A stretch of 64,000 bases of DNA from JAPHTQ01 sp050302275 (GTDB lineage Bacteria > Pseudomonadota > Gammaproteobacteria > Thiohalomonadales > Thiohalomonadaceae), in contig JBNLAT010000006.1 of assembly GCA_050302275.1 (NCBI GenBank), positions 1 to 64,000 of the forward strand, in the 5' to 3' direction. Within the stretch, counting starts at the first letter, position 1. Every line of letters begins with the position of its first letter. Below are positions 19,612 to 28,772 of the stretch, piece by piece. A program made the translations under genes and the position numbers. The notes under the pieces were generated by a model that saw only the letters and a list, made by a program, of their open reading frames with translations, had not been told where the DNA came from and did no database searches.

Positions 19612-20055
19612 TCAATGATAGGGATTTGCATAGCCTAGGGCAGCGAGGAGGGAGATTTCAAGCCCTTCCATCAGTTCTGCCTCCTCCTCTTCCATGTGAT
19701 CGTGGCCCAGTAAGTGCAGACATCCATGGATAACCATGTGTGCCCAATGGGCCTGAAGTGGCTTCTCCTGTGCCTCTGCCTCCTGCTGCACTACTTTGGC
19801 GCAGATGACGATATCACCCAATAGTGGCAGTTCGATGTCCGCCGGGACTTCAAAGGGAAAGGACAAAACGTTGGTCGGTTTATCCTTACCGCGATAGGTA
19901 CTATTGAGTTCGGTGATCTCATCCTCATCAACGATGCGGATGGTCAGTTGCGCACCGTCGTGCTCCGCCAGTGCCGTATCCACCCACTGCTGAAAGGACT
20001 CTTCTGAAGGAATACCTGCGTCTTCAGTGGCAATTTGCAGATCGAGTTCAACCAT
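19612..20055 (-). CDS. ybeY: Endoribonuclease YbeY
   Basis: 147 residues from the ATG at 20055 (MVELDLQIATEDAG). The zinc site HGCLHLLGHDH is the UPF0054 signature. It acts in 16S rRNA 3' maturation and ribosome quality control. The start overlaps the end of phoH by 8 nt. A longer frame upstream lies inside phoH and is not used. Confidence 0.95.
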   Translation of the reverse strand: MVELDLQIATEDAGIPSEESFQQWVDTALAEHDGAQLTIRIVDEDEITELNSTYRGKDKPTNVLSFPFEVPADIELPLLGDIVICAKVVQQEAEAQEKPLQAHWAHMVIHGCLHLLGHDHMEEEEAELMEGLEISLLAALGYANPYH

Positions 20056-21018
20056 TATCGCGATCAAATTTGTCGTAAGCACCGACGATACGTTGCACCA
20101 GGGGATGACGCACCACGTCCTTGGCGAGGAAGAAGGTAAAGCTAATGCCGTCGACATCCTTGAGCACTTCGACAACCTGACGCAAACCCGATGTGACGCC
20201 ACGGGGTAGATCGATCTGCGTAACATCGCCGGTGATCACCGCAGTGGAACCGAAGCCGATACGAGTCAGAAACATCTTCATCTGTTCCGGGGTAGTGTTC
20301 TGCGCTTCATCGAGAATGATGAATGCCTCGTTCAGTGTGCGACCACGCATATAAGCCAGCGGAGCCACTTCGATCACGTTACGCTCGATCAATTTGGCGA
20401 CCTTTTCAAAACCGAGCATTTCATAGAGCGCGTCGTAAAGCGGGCGAAGATAAGGATCGCCTTTTGCGCCAGATCACCGGGGAGGAAGCCGAGTCGTTCA
20501 CCCGCTTCCACAGCAGGACGAGTCAGTACGACTTTGCGCACCTGATCTTTTTCCAGTGCTTCCACCGCACAGGCCACAGCCAGATAGGTTTTACCCGTAC
20601 CCGCAGGGCCGATACCGAAATTGATATCGTGAGTAACGATGTTGTGCAGATATTTTTTCTGGTTAGGACCGCGCCCTTTCACCACACCGCGCTTGGTGCG
20701 GATAATGACTTCCGCAACGTCCACCTCTTCTTCTAGCAGGGCTTCGATGCCCGACTCCTGCAGATAGAGATGCACACGGTTTGGACTGAGGGTTTCGGAA
20801 GCGGAGACCTTGTAGAGATCCTGCAACACCCCGGCGGTAGCACGTACCGATTCGGTGTCGCCGATAATGCGGAAGCTGTTGCCGCGATTATTGATCTCGA
20901 CACCGAGACGACGTTCGATCTGGCGCAGGTGTTCGTCAAACTGACCACACAGATTCGCCAGCCGGGTGTTATCGGCGGGTTCCAGGGAGATATCGAGACT
21001 GTCAGCGGTTTCGTTCAT
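20048..21018 (-). pseudogene. ybeZ: PhoH-like ATPase (ybeZ) with a one-base frameshift
   Basis: Two frames together make a normal PhoH/YbeZ protein of about 323 residues. The first (from 21018) holds the N-terminal domain and Walker A GPAGTGKT and ends correctly through LGFLPGDLAQK. The second (to 20048) continues with YEMLGFEKVAKLIERNVIEVAPLAYMRG and the FIILDEAQNTT Walker B. The total of 971 nt is one short of a whole number of codons. One base appears to be missing near 20459-20461, where VDPYLRPLYDAL is expected. This is either a true mutation or a sequencing/assembly error; surrounding residues show no decay, favouring an error or a very recent event. Confidence 0.85.
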
Positions 21019-21039
21019 AGGAAGTGACGATCCATGTTT

Positions 21040-22359
21040 CTATACTAGTTCACCGCGCAGCGAATTGGGGAACGCCTCGGTAATTCGCACCTCGGCAAAT
21101 TGCCCGATCAACTCCTTACCTCCGGGGAAGTTAACCACCCGATTGTTTTCGGTGCGGCCGGAGATCTCGGCATCGTTTTTACGCGAAGTTCCTTCCACCA
21201 GGATCTTCTGCACCGTACCGACCATGCCTTCGCTAATGGCACGGGCCTGTTTGTTGATCTGCTCCTGCAGGCGGGCGAGGCGCGCTTTTTTCACATCCGC
21301 CGGGACATCGTCTAGCAGATCGGCGGCAGGCGTACCGGGCCGTGCACTGTAGATAAAGCTGAAGCTCTGATCGAAATTCACCTCTTCAATCAACTGCATG
21401 GTCGCCTCAAAATCGGCATCGGTTTCGCCGGGAAAGCCGACGATAAAATCGGAAGAGATGGAGATATCGGGACGTGCCTCACGCAGGCGGCGAATCTTGC
21501 TTTTATATTCCAATCCGGTGTGACCGCGTTTCATTAACGCCAGGATGCGATCGGAACCGGACTGCACCGGCAGATGGAGGTAGCTGACCAGTTGCGGTAC
21601 CTCGGCGAAGGCCTGGATCAGGCTATCGCTCATCTCCTGCGGATGGGAAGTGGTAAAGCGGATGCGCTCGATGCCATCAATGGCGGCGACGTAGTGGATC
21701 AACAACGCCAGATCAGCGATACCGCCGTCGTGCATCGGGCCGCGATAGGCGTTAACGTTCTGTCCCAGCAGATTCACTTCGCGTACACCCTGCGCTGCCA
21801 ACCCAGCGATCTCCGCCAGCAGGTCGTCGAAGGGACGGCTGACCTCTTCGCCACGGGTGTAGGGGACGATGCAGAAGGTGCAGTATTTCGAGCAGCCTTC
21901 CATGATCGAGACGTAGGCGGTCGGCCCTTCGGCACGCGGTTCGGGCAGGGCATCAAACTTCTCGATCTCGGGGAAACTGACATCGACCACCGCACGACGG
22001 TGAGCGATTACTTCACCCAGCATCTGCGGCAGGCGGTGCAGAGTCTGCGGGCCGAAGACCACGTCGACGAAGGGTGCACGCTCACGGATCGCCGCCCCCT
22101 CCTGACTGGCGACGCAACCGCCGACACCGATAATCACGTTCGGATTCTTCTCCTTCAGCGGCTTCCACATGCCGAGCTGGGAGAAGACCTTCTCCTGCGC
22201 CTTCTCGCGCACACTACAGGTATTGAGCAGCAGCACATCGGCCTGCGCCGGGTCGTCCACCGACTCCAGGCCGCAGGCAACCCCGAGTGCATCGGCTAGA
22301 CGTGCCGAATCGTACTCGTTCATCTGGCAACCGAAGGTTTTGATATAAACCGCGCGCAT
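21040..22359 (-). CDS. miaB: tRNA-2-methylthio-N6-isopentenyladenosine synthase
   Basis: 439 residues: N-terminal UPF0004 domain (FGCQMNEYDSARL, LNTCSVREKA), radical-SAM domain with CSKYCTFCIVPYTRG, and a C-terminal TRAM domain. It methylthiolates position 37 of tRNAs reading codons that start with U. Head of the miaB-ybeZ-ybeY-corC-lnt cluster. Confidence 0.97.
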   Translation of the reverse strand: MRAVYIKTFGCQMNEYDSARLADALGVACGLESVDDPAQADVLLLNTCSVREKAQEKVFSQLGMWKPLKEKNPNVIIGVGGCVASQEGAAIRERAPFVDVVFGPQTLHRLPQMLGEVIAHRRAVVDVSFPEIEKFDALPEPRAEGPTAYVSIMEGCSKYCTFCIVPYTRGEEVSRPFDDLLAEIAGLAAQGVREVNLLGQNVNAYRGPMHDGGIADLALLIHYVAAIDGIERIRFTTSHPQEMSDSLIQAFAEVPQLVSYLHLPVQSGSDRILALMKRGHTGLEYKSKIRRLREARPDISISSDFIVGFPGETDADFEATMQLIEEVNFDQSFSFIYSARPGTPAADLLDDVPADVKKARLARLQEQINKQARAISEGMVGTVQKILVEGTSRKNDAEISGRTENNRVVNFPGGKELIGQFAEVRITEAFPNSLRGELV

Positions 22360-22436
22360 TGTCTCTATGGGGTGCGAAAAGGGCGCATAGTGTACGTCAG
22401 CAGGCTATCGCACGCCAGCAAGCAGCGAGGGCCCCA

Positions 22437-22471
22437 AAACGGACAATGCCGACCACAGGGCCGGCATTGTC
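22437..22471 (-). terminator. Terminator after amtB
   Basis: Read on the minus strand, GACAATGCCGGC and GTCGGCATTGTC pair with a short loop and are followed by CGTTTT. Strong stem, short T-run. Confidence 0.6.
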
Positions 22472-22492
22472 GTTGAGCGCTGAGAACTTCAA

Positions 22493-23686
22493 CTAACGGT
22501 CGTAGGACGGCTCGGAAGCGATTTTATGGATCGCCAGGTCGGCACCCTCGAACTCCTCCTCTTCGGAGAGACGCAGGCCGATAACCGCCTTGAGTCCGCC
22601 ATAGACGATGAAGCCACCGGCCAGGGCGATAGCCAGACCGAGTACGGTACCGGCCAACTGCCCCATAAAGGTGACGCCGCCCATGCCGCCCAGCGCTTCC
22701 AGACCGAAGATACCCGCGGCGATACCGCCCCAGGCACCGCAAAGACCGTGCAGCGGCCAGACACCGAGCACATCGTCGATACGCCATTTGTTCTGCACCA
22801 GGGTAAAGGTCCAGACGAACAGGCCACCGGCGATGCCGCCGGTGATTAGCGCACCCAGCGGGTGCATCAGGTCGGAACCGGCACAGACTGCCACCAGGCC
22901 GGCCAGCGGACCGTTATGAACGAAGCCCGGGTCATTCTTCCCGGCGACCAGCGCCACCAGAATGCCGCCGACCATCGCCATCAATGAGTTGACCGCGACC
23001 AGACCGGAGATGCCTTCAATGGACTGGGCCGACATCACGTTAAAACCGAACCAGCCGACGCTGAGAATCCAGGCACCAAGGGCCAGGAAGGGAATGCTTG
23101 ATGGCGGATGGGCGAAAACCTCACCGTTCTTGCCGTAACGGCCTTTGCGATGACCCAGCAGGATCACTGCCGCGAGGGCAATCCAGCCGCCTACCGCGTG
23201 GACCACCACGGAACCGGCGAAGTCGTGGAACTCAGCACCGAAGGTCTCGCCGATCCACGCCTGAATACCGAAGTTACCGTTCCAGGTAATCCCCTCAAAG
23301 AAGGGATAGACCAGTGCCACCAGCAGGAAGGTGGCCATCAGTTGCGGATAGAAACGGGCGCGCTCGGCGATACCTCCGGAGATAATCGCCGGGATCGCCG
23401 CGGCGAAGGTGAGGAGGAAGAAGAATTTCACCAGGGCATAGCCGTTGTTCACATTCAACGCCTTGGCATCATCGAAGAAGCCGATACCGTAGGCCACCAA
23501 GTAACCGATGAAGAAGTAGGCAATGGTGGAGGTGGCAAAGTCGGCGATGATCTTTACCAGTGCGTTGACCTGATTCTTTTTCCGCACGGTGCCCACCTCA
23601 AGAAAGGCGAAGCCCGCGTGCATCGCTAGCACCATGATGGCGCCAAGCAGGACGAACAGTGTGTCGATACCGCTGGTCTGTTCCAT
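22493..23686 (-). CDS. amtB: Ammonium transporter AmtB
   Basis: 397 residues, polytopic inner-membrane protein. The pore histidines appear in VVHAVGGWIALAAVILLGHR and MHPLGALITGGIAGG; AMHAGFAFLEVGTVRKKN and WFGFNVMSA are family landmarks. It conducts ammonium and ammonia when nitrogen is short. No glnK lies beside it, unlike the usual arrangement. NtrC-like sites and a -24/-12 promoter lie upstream. Confidence 0.96.
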   Translation of the reverse strand: MEQTSGIDTLFVLLGAIMVLAMHAGFAFLEVGTVRKKNQVNALVKIIADFATSTIAYFFIGYLVAYGIGFFDDAKALNVNNGYALVKFFFLLTFAAAIPAIISGGIAERARFYPQLMATFLLVALVYPFFEGITWNGNFGIQAWIGETFGAEFHDFAGSVVVHAVGGWIALAAVILLGHRKGRYGKNGEVFAHPPSSIPFLALGAWILSVGWFGFNVMSAQSIEGISGLVAVNSLMAMVGGILVALVAGKNDPGFVHNGPLAGLVAVCAGSDLMHPLGALITGGIAGGLFVWTFTLVQNKWRIDDVLGVWPLHGLCGAWGGIAAGIFGLEALGGMGGVTFMGQLAGTVLGLAIALAGGFIVYGGLKAVIGLRLSEEEEFEGADLAIHKIASEPSYDR

Positions 23687-23726
23687 TAATGTTCCCCGTA
23701 GTTATGCAAAAAATGTCCGTTTAGCG

Positions 23727-23742
23727 TGCAAGAAACGCACCA
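23727..23742 (-). promoter_or_regulatory. Candidate sigma-54 promoter of amtB
   Basis: Minus-strand TGGTGCGTTTCTTGCA has GG-N10-GC spacing and a good -12 element; the -24 element differs from TGGCAC. It would start transcription about 30 nt before the amtB ATG. It overlaps an NtrC-like site, which is unusual. Confidence 0.5.
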
Positions 23743-23752
23743 ATATTGTGCT
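23736..23752. promoter_or_regulatory. NtrC-like site 2 upstream of amtB
   Basis: On the amtB strand AGCACAATATTGGTGCG, close to the NtrC consensus TGCACYNNNNTGGTGCA. Confidence 0.55.
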
Positions 23753-23805
23753 TACAGACAAATCAGGCACTTAATGACGCAATTCGGGGAATAACGGAGA
23801 ATCAA

Positions 23806-23822
23806 TGCACAACTATAGTGCG
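23806..23822. promoter_or_regulatory. NtrC-like site 1 upstream of amtB
   Basis: TGCACAACTATAGTGCG on the plus strand; a second near-match to the NtrC consensus, 70 bp from the first. Paired sites are typical of NtrC enhancers. Confidence 0.55.
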
Positions 23823-23827
23823 ATTGT

Positions 23828-23854
23828 TAAAAATGTTGCCCCTTTACGGGGCAA
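23828..23854 (-). terminator. Terminator of the RND efflux operon
   Basis: On the minus strand TTGCCCC and GGGGCAA form a hairpin with a 5-nt loop, followed by CATTTTTAA. It lies 5 bp after the RND gene stop. Confidence 0.75.
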
Positions 23855-23858
23855 TCCA

Positions 23859-26800
23859 TCAGTTCTTACGCTGGCGAAAACGATCAACACGCTGGCTTAA
23901 GCGTTCACCCAGCAGCAGCATGCAGGGGGTGAGCACCAGAGTCAGGATGGTGGCAAAGGCGAGGCCGCCCGCCACGCCGGTGGCAAGCTGCACCCACCAC
24001 TGAGTAGAGGGAGCGCCGTAGGTGACATCGCGATTGACCAGATCGATATTCAGCTTCAACACCATCGGCATCAGGCCAAGGATAGTGGTGATAGTAGTCA
24101 ACAATACCGGACGCAGGCGCTGTGCGGCGGTACGCAGGATCGCTTCCACCACCTCCATCCCCTGCTGACGCAGGATGTTGTAGGTGTCGATCAGCACGAT
24201 GTTGTTATTCACCACGATCCCCGCCAGGGCGATAACACCCACCCCACTCATGACGATACCGAAGGGCTGCCCCGTGGTCAGCAGGCCAAGCAGCACACCG
24301 ACGGTGGAGAAGATCACTGCTGTGAGGATCAGGAACGCCTGGTAAAAACTGTTGAACTGGGTCACCAGGATGATCGCCATAATGAACAGCGCCACCAGGA
24401 AGGCCTTGCTGAGGAAAGCCTCAGCCTCGCGCTGATCCTCGTCCTCACCCTTGAACTTCAGATCGAGTCGCGAATCGAGCTGCACATTCTTATCCAGCCA
24501 CTGCTGGATCTCTGCCACCTTGTTGGCTGGCAGAATTCCCGTGGGCACATCGGCCTTTACTGTCATCACCCGTTGGCCATCGACCCGGCTGATGTTGCCG
24601 CGTTTGGGTGCAGGTTCACTGCTGACGAAGTTCGTGATCGGTACCAGACCATATTGGGTCTGTACCCGTAGCCGATCCAGCGCATCCAGATCGCGTTGCT
24701 CTTTCGGCAGACGGACGATGATGTCCACCTCATCGTCGGCATCATCGGGACGGTAGTCGCTGACCTTGATGCCGTTGGTCACCATCTGCACCGCATTACC
24801 GACAATGGTGATATCAGCACCAAAACGCGCTGCCTGGGTGCGGTCGACATTAATCTGCCACTCGATCCCGGGAAGTGGACGGTCATCTTCGACATCGACA
24901 AAACCACCGACCTCGTCGATCAGTTCGCGAACCTTCATCACCGCAGGTTCCAGCAATTGCGGATAGCGTGAGCCGATCTGCAATTGCACCGGCTTACCGC
25001 CAGGTGGACCGCCCTCCTGTTTGCGCGTCTCGATATGGATACCGGCAATATCGGCAGTGCGACGACGGATCTCAGCCAGAATGTCATCGGCGGGCTGACG
25101 CTTGTCCCAGTCACCGAACTCCATCTGAATCACACCGATGGTATCCGGCGGCACGTCCTGACCGCCGCTGGCAAGACCAGCGCCGCTATGGCTATAGAGG
25201 GTTTTAATCCCCTGTAACCCCAGAATGCGCTGCTCCACTTTGCGCACCAGTGCATCCTGTTCGTAAACGGAAAGATTGCCACGGGCGAGGACGTTGACTG
25301 CCGCCTGTTGCGGTTCCACTTTGGGAAAGAACTCGACACCCTTGCCGAAGACACCGTAGATCACATAGACCAGTAACAAAAATCCGAAACAGGCTGCCAG
25401 AATCTTGCCCGGATGGGCCAGCAATTTCTCCAGGGTACGGATATATAAACCGGTCAGGCCACCAATCTCGTGTAGTTCACCGGTCTCCGCCGCGGCGAGA
25501 CTTGTTAACGCCTCCTCTCCCACCGGGCTACGTTTACCCACCAGTTCGCCCAAAGTAGGAACGAAGATCAACGCCATCAACAACGACGCCGATAACGTCG
25601 CCAACAACGTAATCGGCAGATACTTCATAAACTCACCCACCACACCGGGCCAGAATAGCAACGGCATGAAGGCCGCCAGGGTGGTGGCAGTGGAGGCGGT
25701 GATCGGCCAGCTCATACGCCGTGCGGCGAAGGAGTAGGCCTCTTCACGGGGCATCCCTTCGATCATCTTGCGGTCGGCCATTTCGGTGACCACGATGGCG
25801 CCGTCAATCAACATCCCCACCGCCATGATCAGGGCAAACAACACCACGATATTGATGGTGAGTCCCATCGAATCGATGATCAGGATACCGGTAAGGAAGG
25901 AACCGGGAATCGCCACACCCACAAGTAATGCGGTACGCACACCCAGCGCGGCAACGATCACTACCATTACCAGCAGCACCGCACTGATGACGTTGTTCTG
26001 CAAGTCCGTGAGCATGTTCTTCACATCTTTGGACTTGTCCTGGGAGAAACTGACTTCCACGCCATCGGGCCAGGATGCACGTTCTTTCTCGACGATGGCA
26101 CGCACCTTGTCGATGGTTTCGATTATGTTCTGGCCGACCCGCTTGGAAATTTCCAGACTGATCGCTGGGCGACCGTTTACCCGGGCAAAACTGGTTGGGT
26201 CTTTGAAGGTACGACGCACGGTGGCAACGTCGCCAAAGGTTATCACCCGATCCTCGACCACCTTAACCGGCAGGGAAAAGACATCCTCAGCCCCCTCCAG
26301 CAGGCCGGGTACCTTAACCGAGAAACGACCCTTGCCCGTATCCAGCGCACCGGCGGCCACCAGTTTGTTGTTGCGCCAGACGAAGTTGATCAGTTCTTCA
26401 TAGGAGATGCCGTAACTATCCAACACTCGCGGTTCGACCAGGATCTCCACCACCTCTTCCCGATCACCGGCGATCTTCGCTTCCAGTACCTCACGCAGAC
26501 CTTCGATCTTGTCCTGAAGGTCACGGGAAAGAGTTAAAAGCGTACGCTCCGGTACGTTACCGGCCAGAGTGACCACCAACACAGGGAACAGGGCAACGTT
26601 AACCTCGTTGACCGTCGGCTCGTCGGTCTCTGTTGGTAACTTACTCTTTGCCAGATCAACCTTCTCGCGCACATCCTGCAGCGCCTGGTCGCTATCGAAA
26701 CCAGCATCGAATTCCAGCAGTACCGAGGCATGCCCCTCCTCGGCGTTAGAACGCATCTCCTTCACGCCTTCAATGGTCTGCAGCTCCTTCTCCATCGGTC

Positions 26801-26996
26801 GGATCAGCAGGCGCTCGGCATCTTCCGGAGAAATGCCTTCGTGACTCATGGAGACGTAGATGATCGGGATCGCCACATCCGGGTCCGATTCCTTGGGAAT
26901 GGTGACGTAGGCGATAGTGCCACTGATCAGGATCAGCACCAGTATGGCCAGAACCGTACGCGAGCGGTCGAAGGCCGCGTTAATGATGCTCTTCAT
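23859..26996 (-). CDS. RND-family efflux pump inner-membrane subunit
   Basis: 1045 residues, AcrB-like architecture: N-terminal helix (TVLAILVLILISGTIAY), large porter loop, helices 2-6, second porter loop, helices 8-12. Landmarks are IPKESDPDV, the proton-relay region GMLIDGAIVVTEM and the C-terminal LAGIVVNNNIVLIDTYN. It pumps hydrophobic compounds across the envelope with its adaptor. I chose the ATG at 26996 (MKSIINAAFD), 1 nt after the adaptor stop. No outer-membrane channel gene is adjacent. Substrate unknown. Confidence 0.93.
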   Translation of the reverse strand: MKSIINAAFDRSRTVLAILVLILISGTIAYVTIPKESDPDVAIPIIYVSMSHEGISPEDAERLLIRPMEKELQTIEGVKEMRSNAEEGHASVLLEFDAGFDSDQALQDVREKVDLAKSKLPTETDEPTVNEVNVALFPVLVVTLAGNVPERTLLTLSRDLQDKIEGLREVLEAKIAGDREEVVEILVEPRVLDSYGISYEELINFVWRNNKLVAAGALDTGKGRFSVKVPGLLEGAEDVFSLPVKVVEDRVITFGDVATVRRTFKDPTSFARVNGRPAISLEISKRVGQNIIETIDKVRAIVEKERASWPDGVEVSFSQDKSKDVKNMLTDLQNNVISAVLLVMVVIVAALGVRTALLVGVAIPGSFLTGILIIDSMGLTINIVVLFALIMAVGMLIDGAIVVTEMADRKMIEGMPREEAYSFAARRMSWPITASTATTLAAFMPLLFWPGVVGEFMKYLPITLLATLSASLLMALIFVPTLGELVGKRSPVGEEALTSLAAAETGELHEIGGLTGLYIRTLEKLLAHPGKILAACFGFLLLVYVIYGVFGKGVEFFPKVEPQQAAVNVLARGNLSVYEQDALVRKVEQRILGLQGIKTLYSHSGAGLASGGQDVPPDTIGVIQMEFGDWDKRQPADDILAEIRRRTADIAGIHIETRKQEGGPPGGKPVQLQIGSRYPQLLEPAVMKVRELIDEVGGFVDVEDDRPLPGIEWQINVDRTQAARFGADITIVGNAVQMVTNGIKVSDYRPDDADDEVDIIVRLPKEQRDLDALDRLRVQTQYGLVPITNFVSSEPAPKRGNISRVDGQRVMTVKADVPTGILPANKVAEIQQWLDKNVQLDSRLDLKFKGEDEDQREAEAFLSKAFLVALFIMAIILVTQFNSFYQAFLILTAVIFSTVGVLLGLLTTGQPFGIVMSGVGVIALAGIVVNNNIVLIDTYNILRQQGMEVVEAILRTAAQRLRPVLLTTITTILGLMPMVLKLNIDLVNRDVTYGAPSTQWWVQLATGVAGGLAFATILTLVLTPCMLLLGERLSQRVDRFRQRKN

Positions 26997-26997
26997 C

Positions 26998-28062
26998 TCA
27001 AAGGGCGTCCTGCTCGCGACTGATTTCGACCTTGTCACCATCGCGGACGAAACCCTGTCCGACGGTGATCAGATCCATGCTTTCCGGCAGCCCGCCGAGC
27101 CATAAACCGTCCCGCTCGGACTTCAGGATATCCACCTTGTGAAAACGGACGATGCTGTCCTTGTCGACGATCTTCAGTCCCAGCACCCCGGCATCGTTCA
27201 GTGACAGCAGCGCAGGCGAAACCTTGTGCGCGGGCATGGTGTCGAGCGGCACGCGAATGGTGGCGCTCATTCCGCCACGCTGTTGTGGTTCAGGGTTGGA
27301 CGCTTCCACCTCCATGGCATAGGTCCGGGTACTGCTGTCGGCCACCGGGGCAACAAAGGTGATCGTGCCGCTCATGGTAGCGCCGTTACTCAGCTCGAGA
27401 TTGGCGGGAAGACCAGCCTTAATTCGATCCACTTCGTTTTCGGAAATATCGCCACGGAACACCAATGGATCGAGGCTCACCAGGGTATAGGCAGGATCGC
27501 CGACCTTGAGATAATCCCCCACCTCGGCGAAACGCGCCTGGACCATGCCGTCGAATGGCGCGGCGATGTTCTGCCAGGCCACATTCAGTTCAGCACTCTT
27601 GAGCAGGCTTTTGGCGCTGCGCAGCAGGGTCATCGCCTCAGCCAGTTGCCGCTCCGCCTGCAGCCCCTGACTTTTAAGTTTTTTGGCTGCTTCATATTCC
27701 AGTTGGCGCTGCTCAACCAACGCCCTGGCTTCGGCCAGTTGGCGAGGGCGTGCATCGTCTTCCAGACGCATAACTGCATTGCCCGTTTTCACCGCGGCCC
27801 CTTTGTCGGCAATCACCTCTTTCACCTGGCCCGCGGTTTGTGCTTTGACCACTACCTCGCGTTTGGCCTGGCTCTGCCCCTGCACCATTACTTCACGTTG
27901 CATTGGTTTGGCCTGATAACGCACCACCTGCACCCGGGTCAGTTTATGTTCGGGTGCGGCCGCTACGGCCTCTTCTTCGGCACCACCGCCAAAGACCCCG
28001 GTTAACATCCACAGGGTCACCACCAGCACAATACCTGCTGCAACGATATAAGAGCGTTTCAC
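26998..28062 (-). CDS. RND efflux periplasmic adaptor (MFP)
   Basis: 354 residues with one N-terminal membrane helix (YIVAAGIVLVVTLWMLTGVFG), a lipoyl/barrel-sandwich region (GQVKEVIADKGAAVKTGNAVMRLEDD), a helical hairpin (EARALVEQRQLEYEAAKKLKSQGLQAERQLAEAMT) and a beta-barrel domain (DYLKVGDPAYTLVSLDPL). It links the RND pump to an outer-membrane channel. The start overlaps the padR gene end by 4 nt. Confidence 0.92.
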   Translation of the reverse strand: MKRSYIVAAGIVLVVTLWMLTGVFGGGAEEEAVAAAPEHKLTRVQVVRYQAKPMQREVMVQGQSQAKREVVVKAQTAGQVKEVIADKGAAVKTGNAVMRLEDDARPRQLAEARALVEQRQLEYEAAKKLKSQGLQAERQLAEAMTLLRSAKSLLKSAELNVAWQNIAAPFDGMVQARFAEVGDYLKVGDPAYTLVSLDPLVFRGDISENEVDRIKAGLPANLELSNGATMSGTITFVAPVADSSTRTYAMEVEASNPEPQQRGGMSATIRVPLDTMPAHKVSPALLSLNDAGVLGLKIVDKDSIVRFHKVDILKSERDGLWLGGLPESMDLITVGQGFVRDGDKVEISREQDAL

Positions 28063-28610
28063 GATGTTTTTTCCTGTTGTTCCTGTAGTGCCTGTGCCAG
28101 TTGCTCACGATGTTGGCGGATGTATTCCCGCCCCGCTTTCAGTACTGCCGTGCCATAGCCGGCGGTAAACGCAACCCCCGGCGGCATGCCGCATGCGCAA
28201 TCTTCCGCATTAACGCATGCCTCGATCTCCCCAATCTGTCGCTCGATATCAGCCAGCCGGGTATCGAACACCCGACTGAGCTGCTCGGGCGAAAGCCGAT
28301 GAGCAAAGACCATCAAGGCCAGGAAGTCAGAACGAATCCGGTGCTGGGGATAGGTATCGGCCAGGGCAGCATCGAACGTTTCACGTCCGCTATCGGTCAG
28401 ACGGTATACCTTCTTTGCCGGACGCTTTTCCTGTTCGATATTGCTAACCGTGACATGACCAGCACGGGTCAGCTCCGCCAATGCAGGATAGATAGAGCCA
28501 AACCCGGCGATATAAAAATGGCTAAAAGCATCTTCAAAAACTTGCTTGATTTCATAGCCGCTGGCTTCGCCGAGTGTCAGTATGCCGAGACAGAGTGTTT
28601 TAACGTCCAT
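28059..28610 (-). CDS. PadR-family transcriptional regulator
   Basis: 183 residues: N-terminal winged helix (LGILTLGEASGYEIKQVFEDAFSHFYIAGFGSIYPALAELTRAGHVTV) and a C-terminal helical dimerisation domain (Vir_act_alpha_C type). It contains a Cys pair VNAEDCACGMPPG. It is first in the padR-adaptor-RND operon and probably represses it through the palindrome at 28628-28656. Confidence 0.92.
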   Translation of the reverse strand: MDVKTLCLGILTLGEASGYEIKQVFEDAFSHFYIAGFGSIYPALAELTRAGHVTVSNIEQEKRPAKKVYRLTDSGRETFDAALADTYPQHRIRSDFLALMVFAHRLSPEQLSRVFDTRLADIERQIGEIEACVNAEDCACGMPPGVAFTAGYGTAVLKAGREYIRQHREQLAQALQEQQEKTS

Positions 28611-28627
28611 TGGCGAACTATACCTTT

Positions 28628-28656
28628 CCGATATATATCGTCAAGATATATATCGG
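28628..28656. promoter_or_regulatory. PadR operator palindrome
   Basis: Perfect inverted repeat with 12-bp arms CCGATATATATC and GATATATATCGG around a 5-bp spacer GTCAA. It lies 18 bp before the padR start and is the only such palindrome in the intergenic region. Similar AT-alternating palindromes are known for PadR regulators. Confidence 0.75.
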
Positions 28657-28772
28657 TTCGATACACTGTCATAGTCTGATCAAGGTAGATGTGGCATAGT
28701 CCGGCTATGGTAAAACCCCTTTGCAGTCAGTAACATGACAGCACGCGGCATATTCATGAGGAGTGGAAGAGA

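Noticed and set aside
23698..23714. Alternative sigma-54 promoter for amtB (CGGACATTTTTTGCA)
   Set aside because: GG-to-GC spacing is 9, not 10.
28655..28680. tRNA-like T-loop sequence GGTTCGATAC
   Set aside because: No acceptor stem or anticodon arm around it; it is part of the padR operator region.
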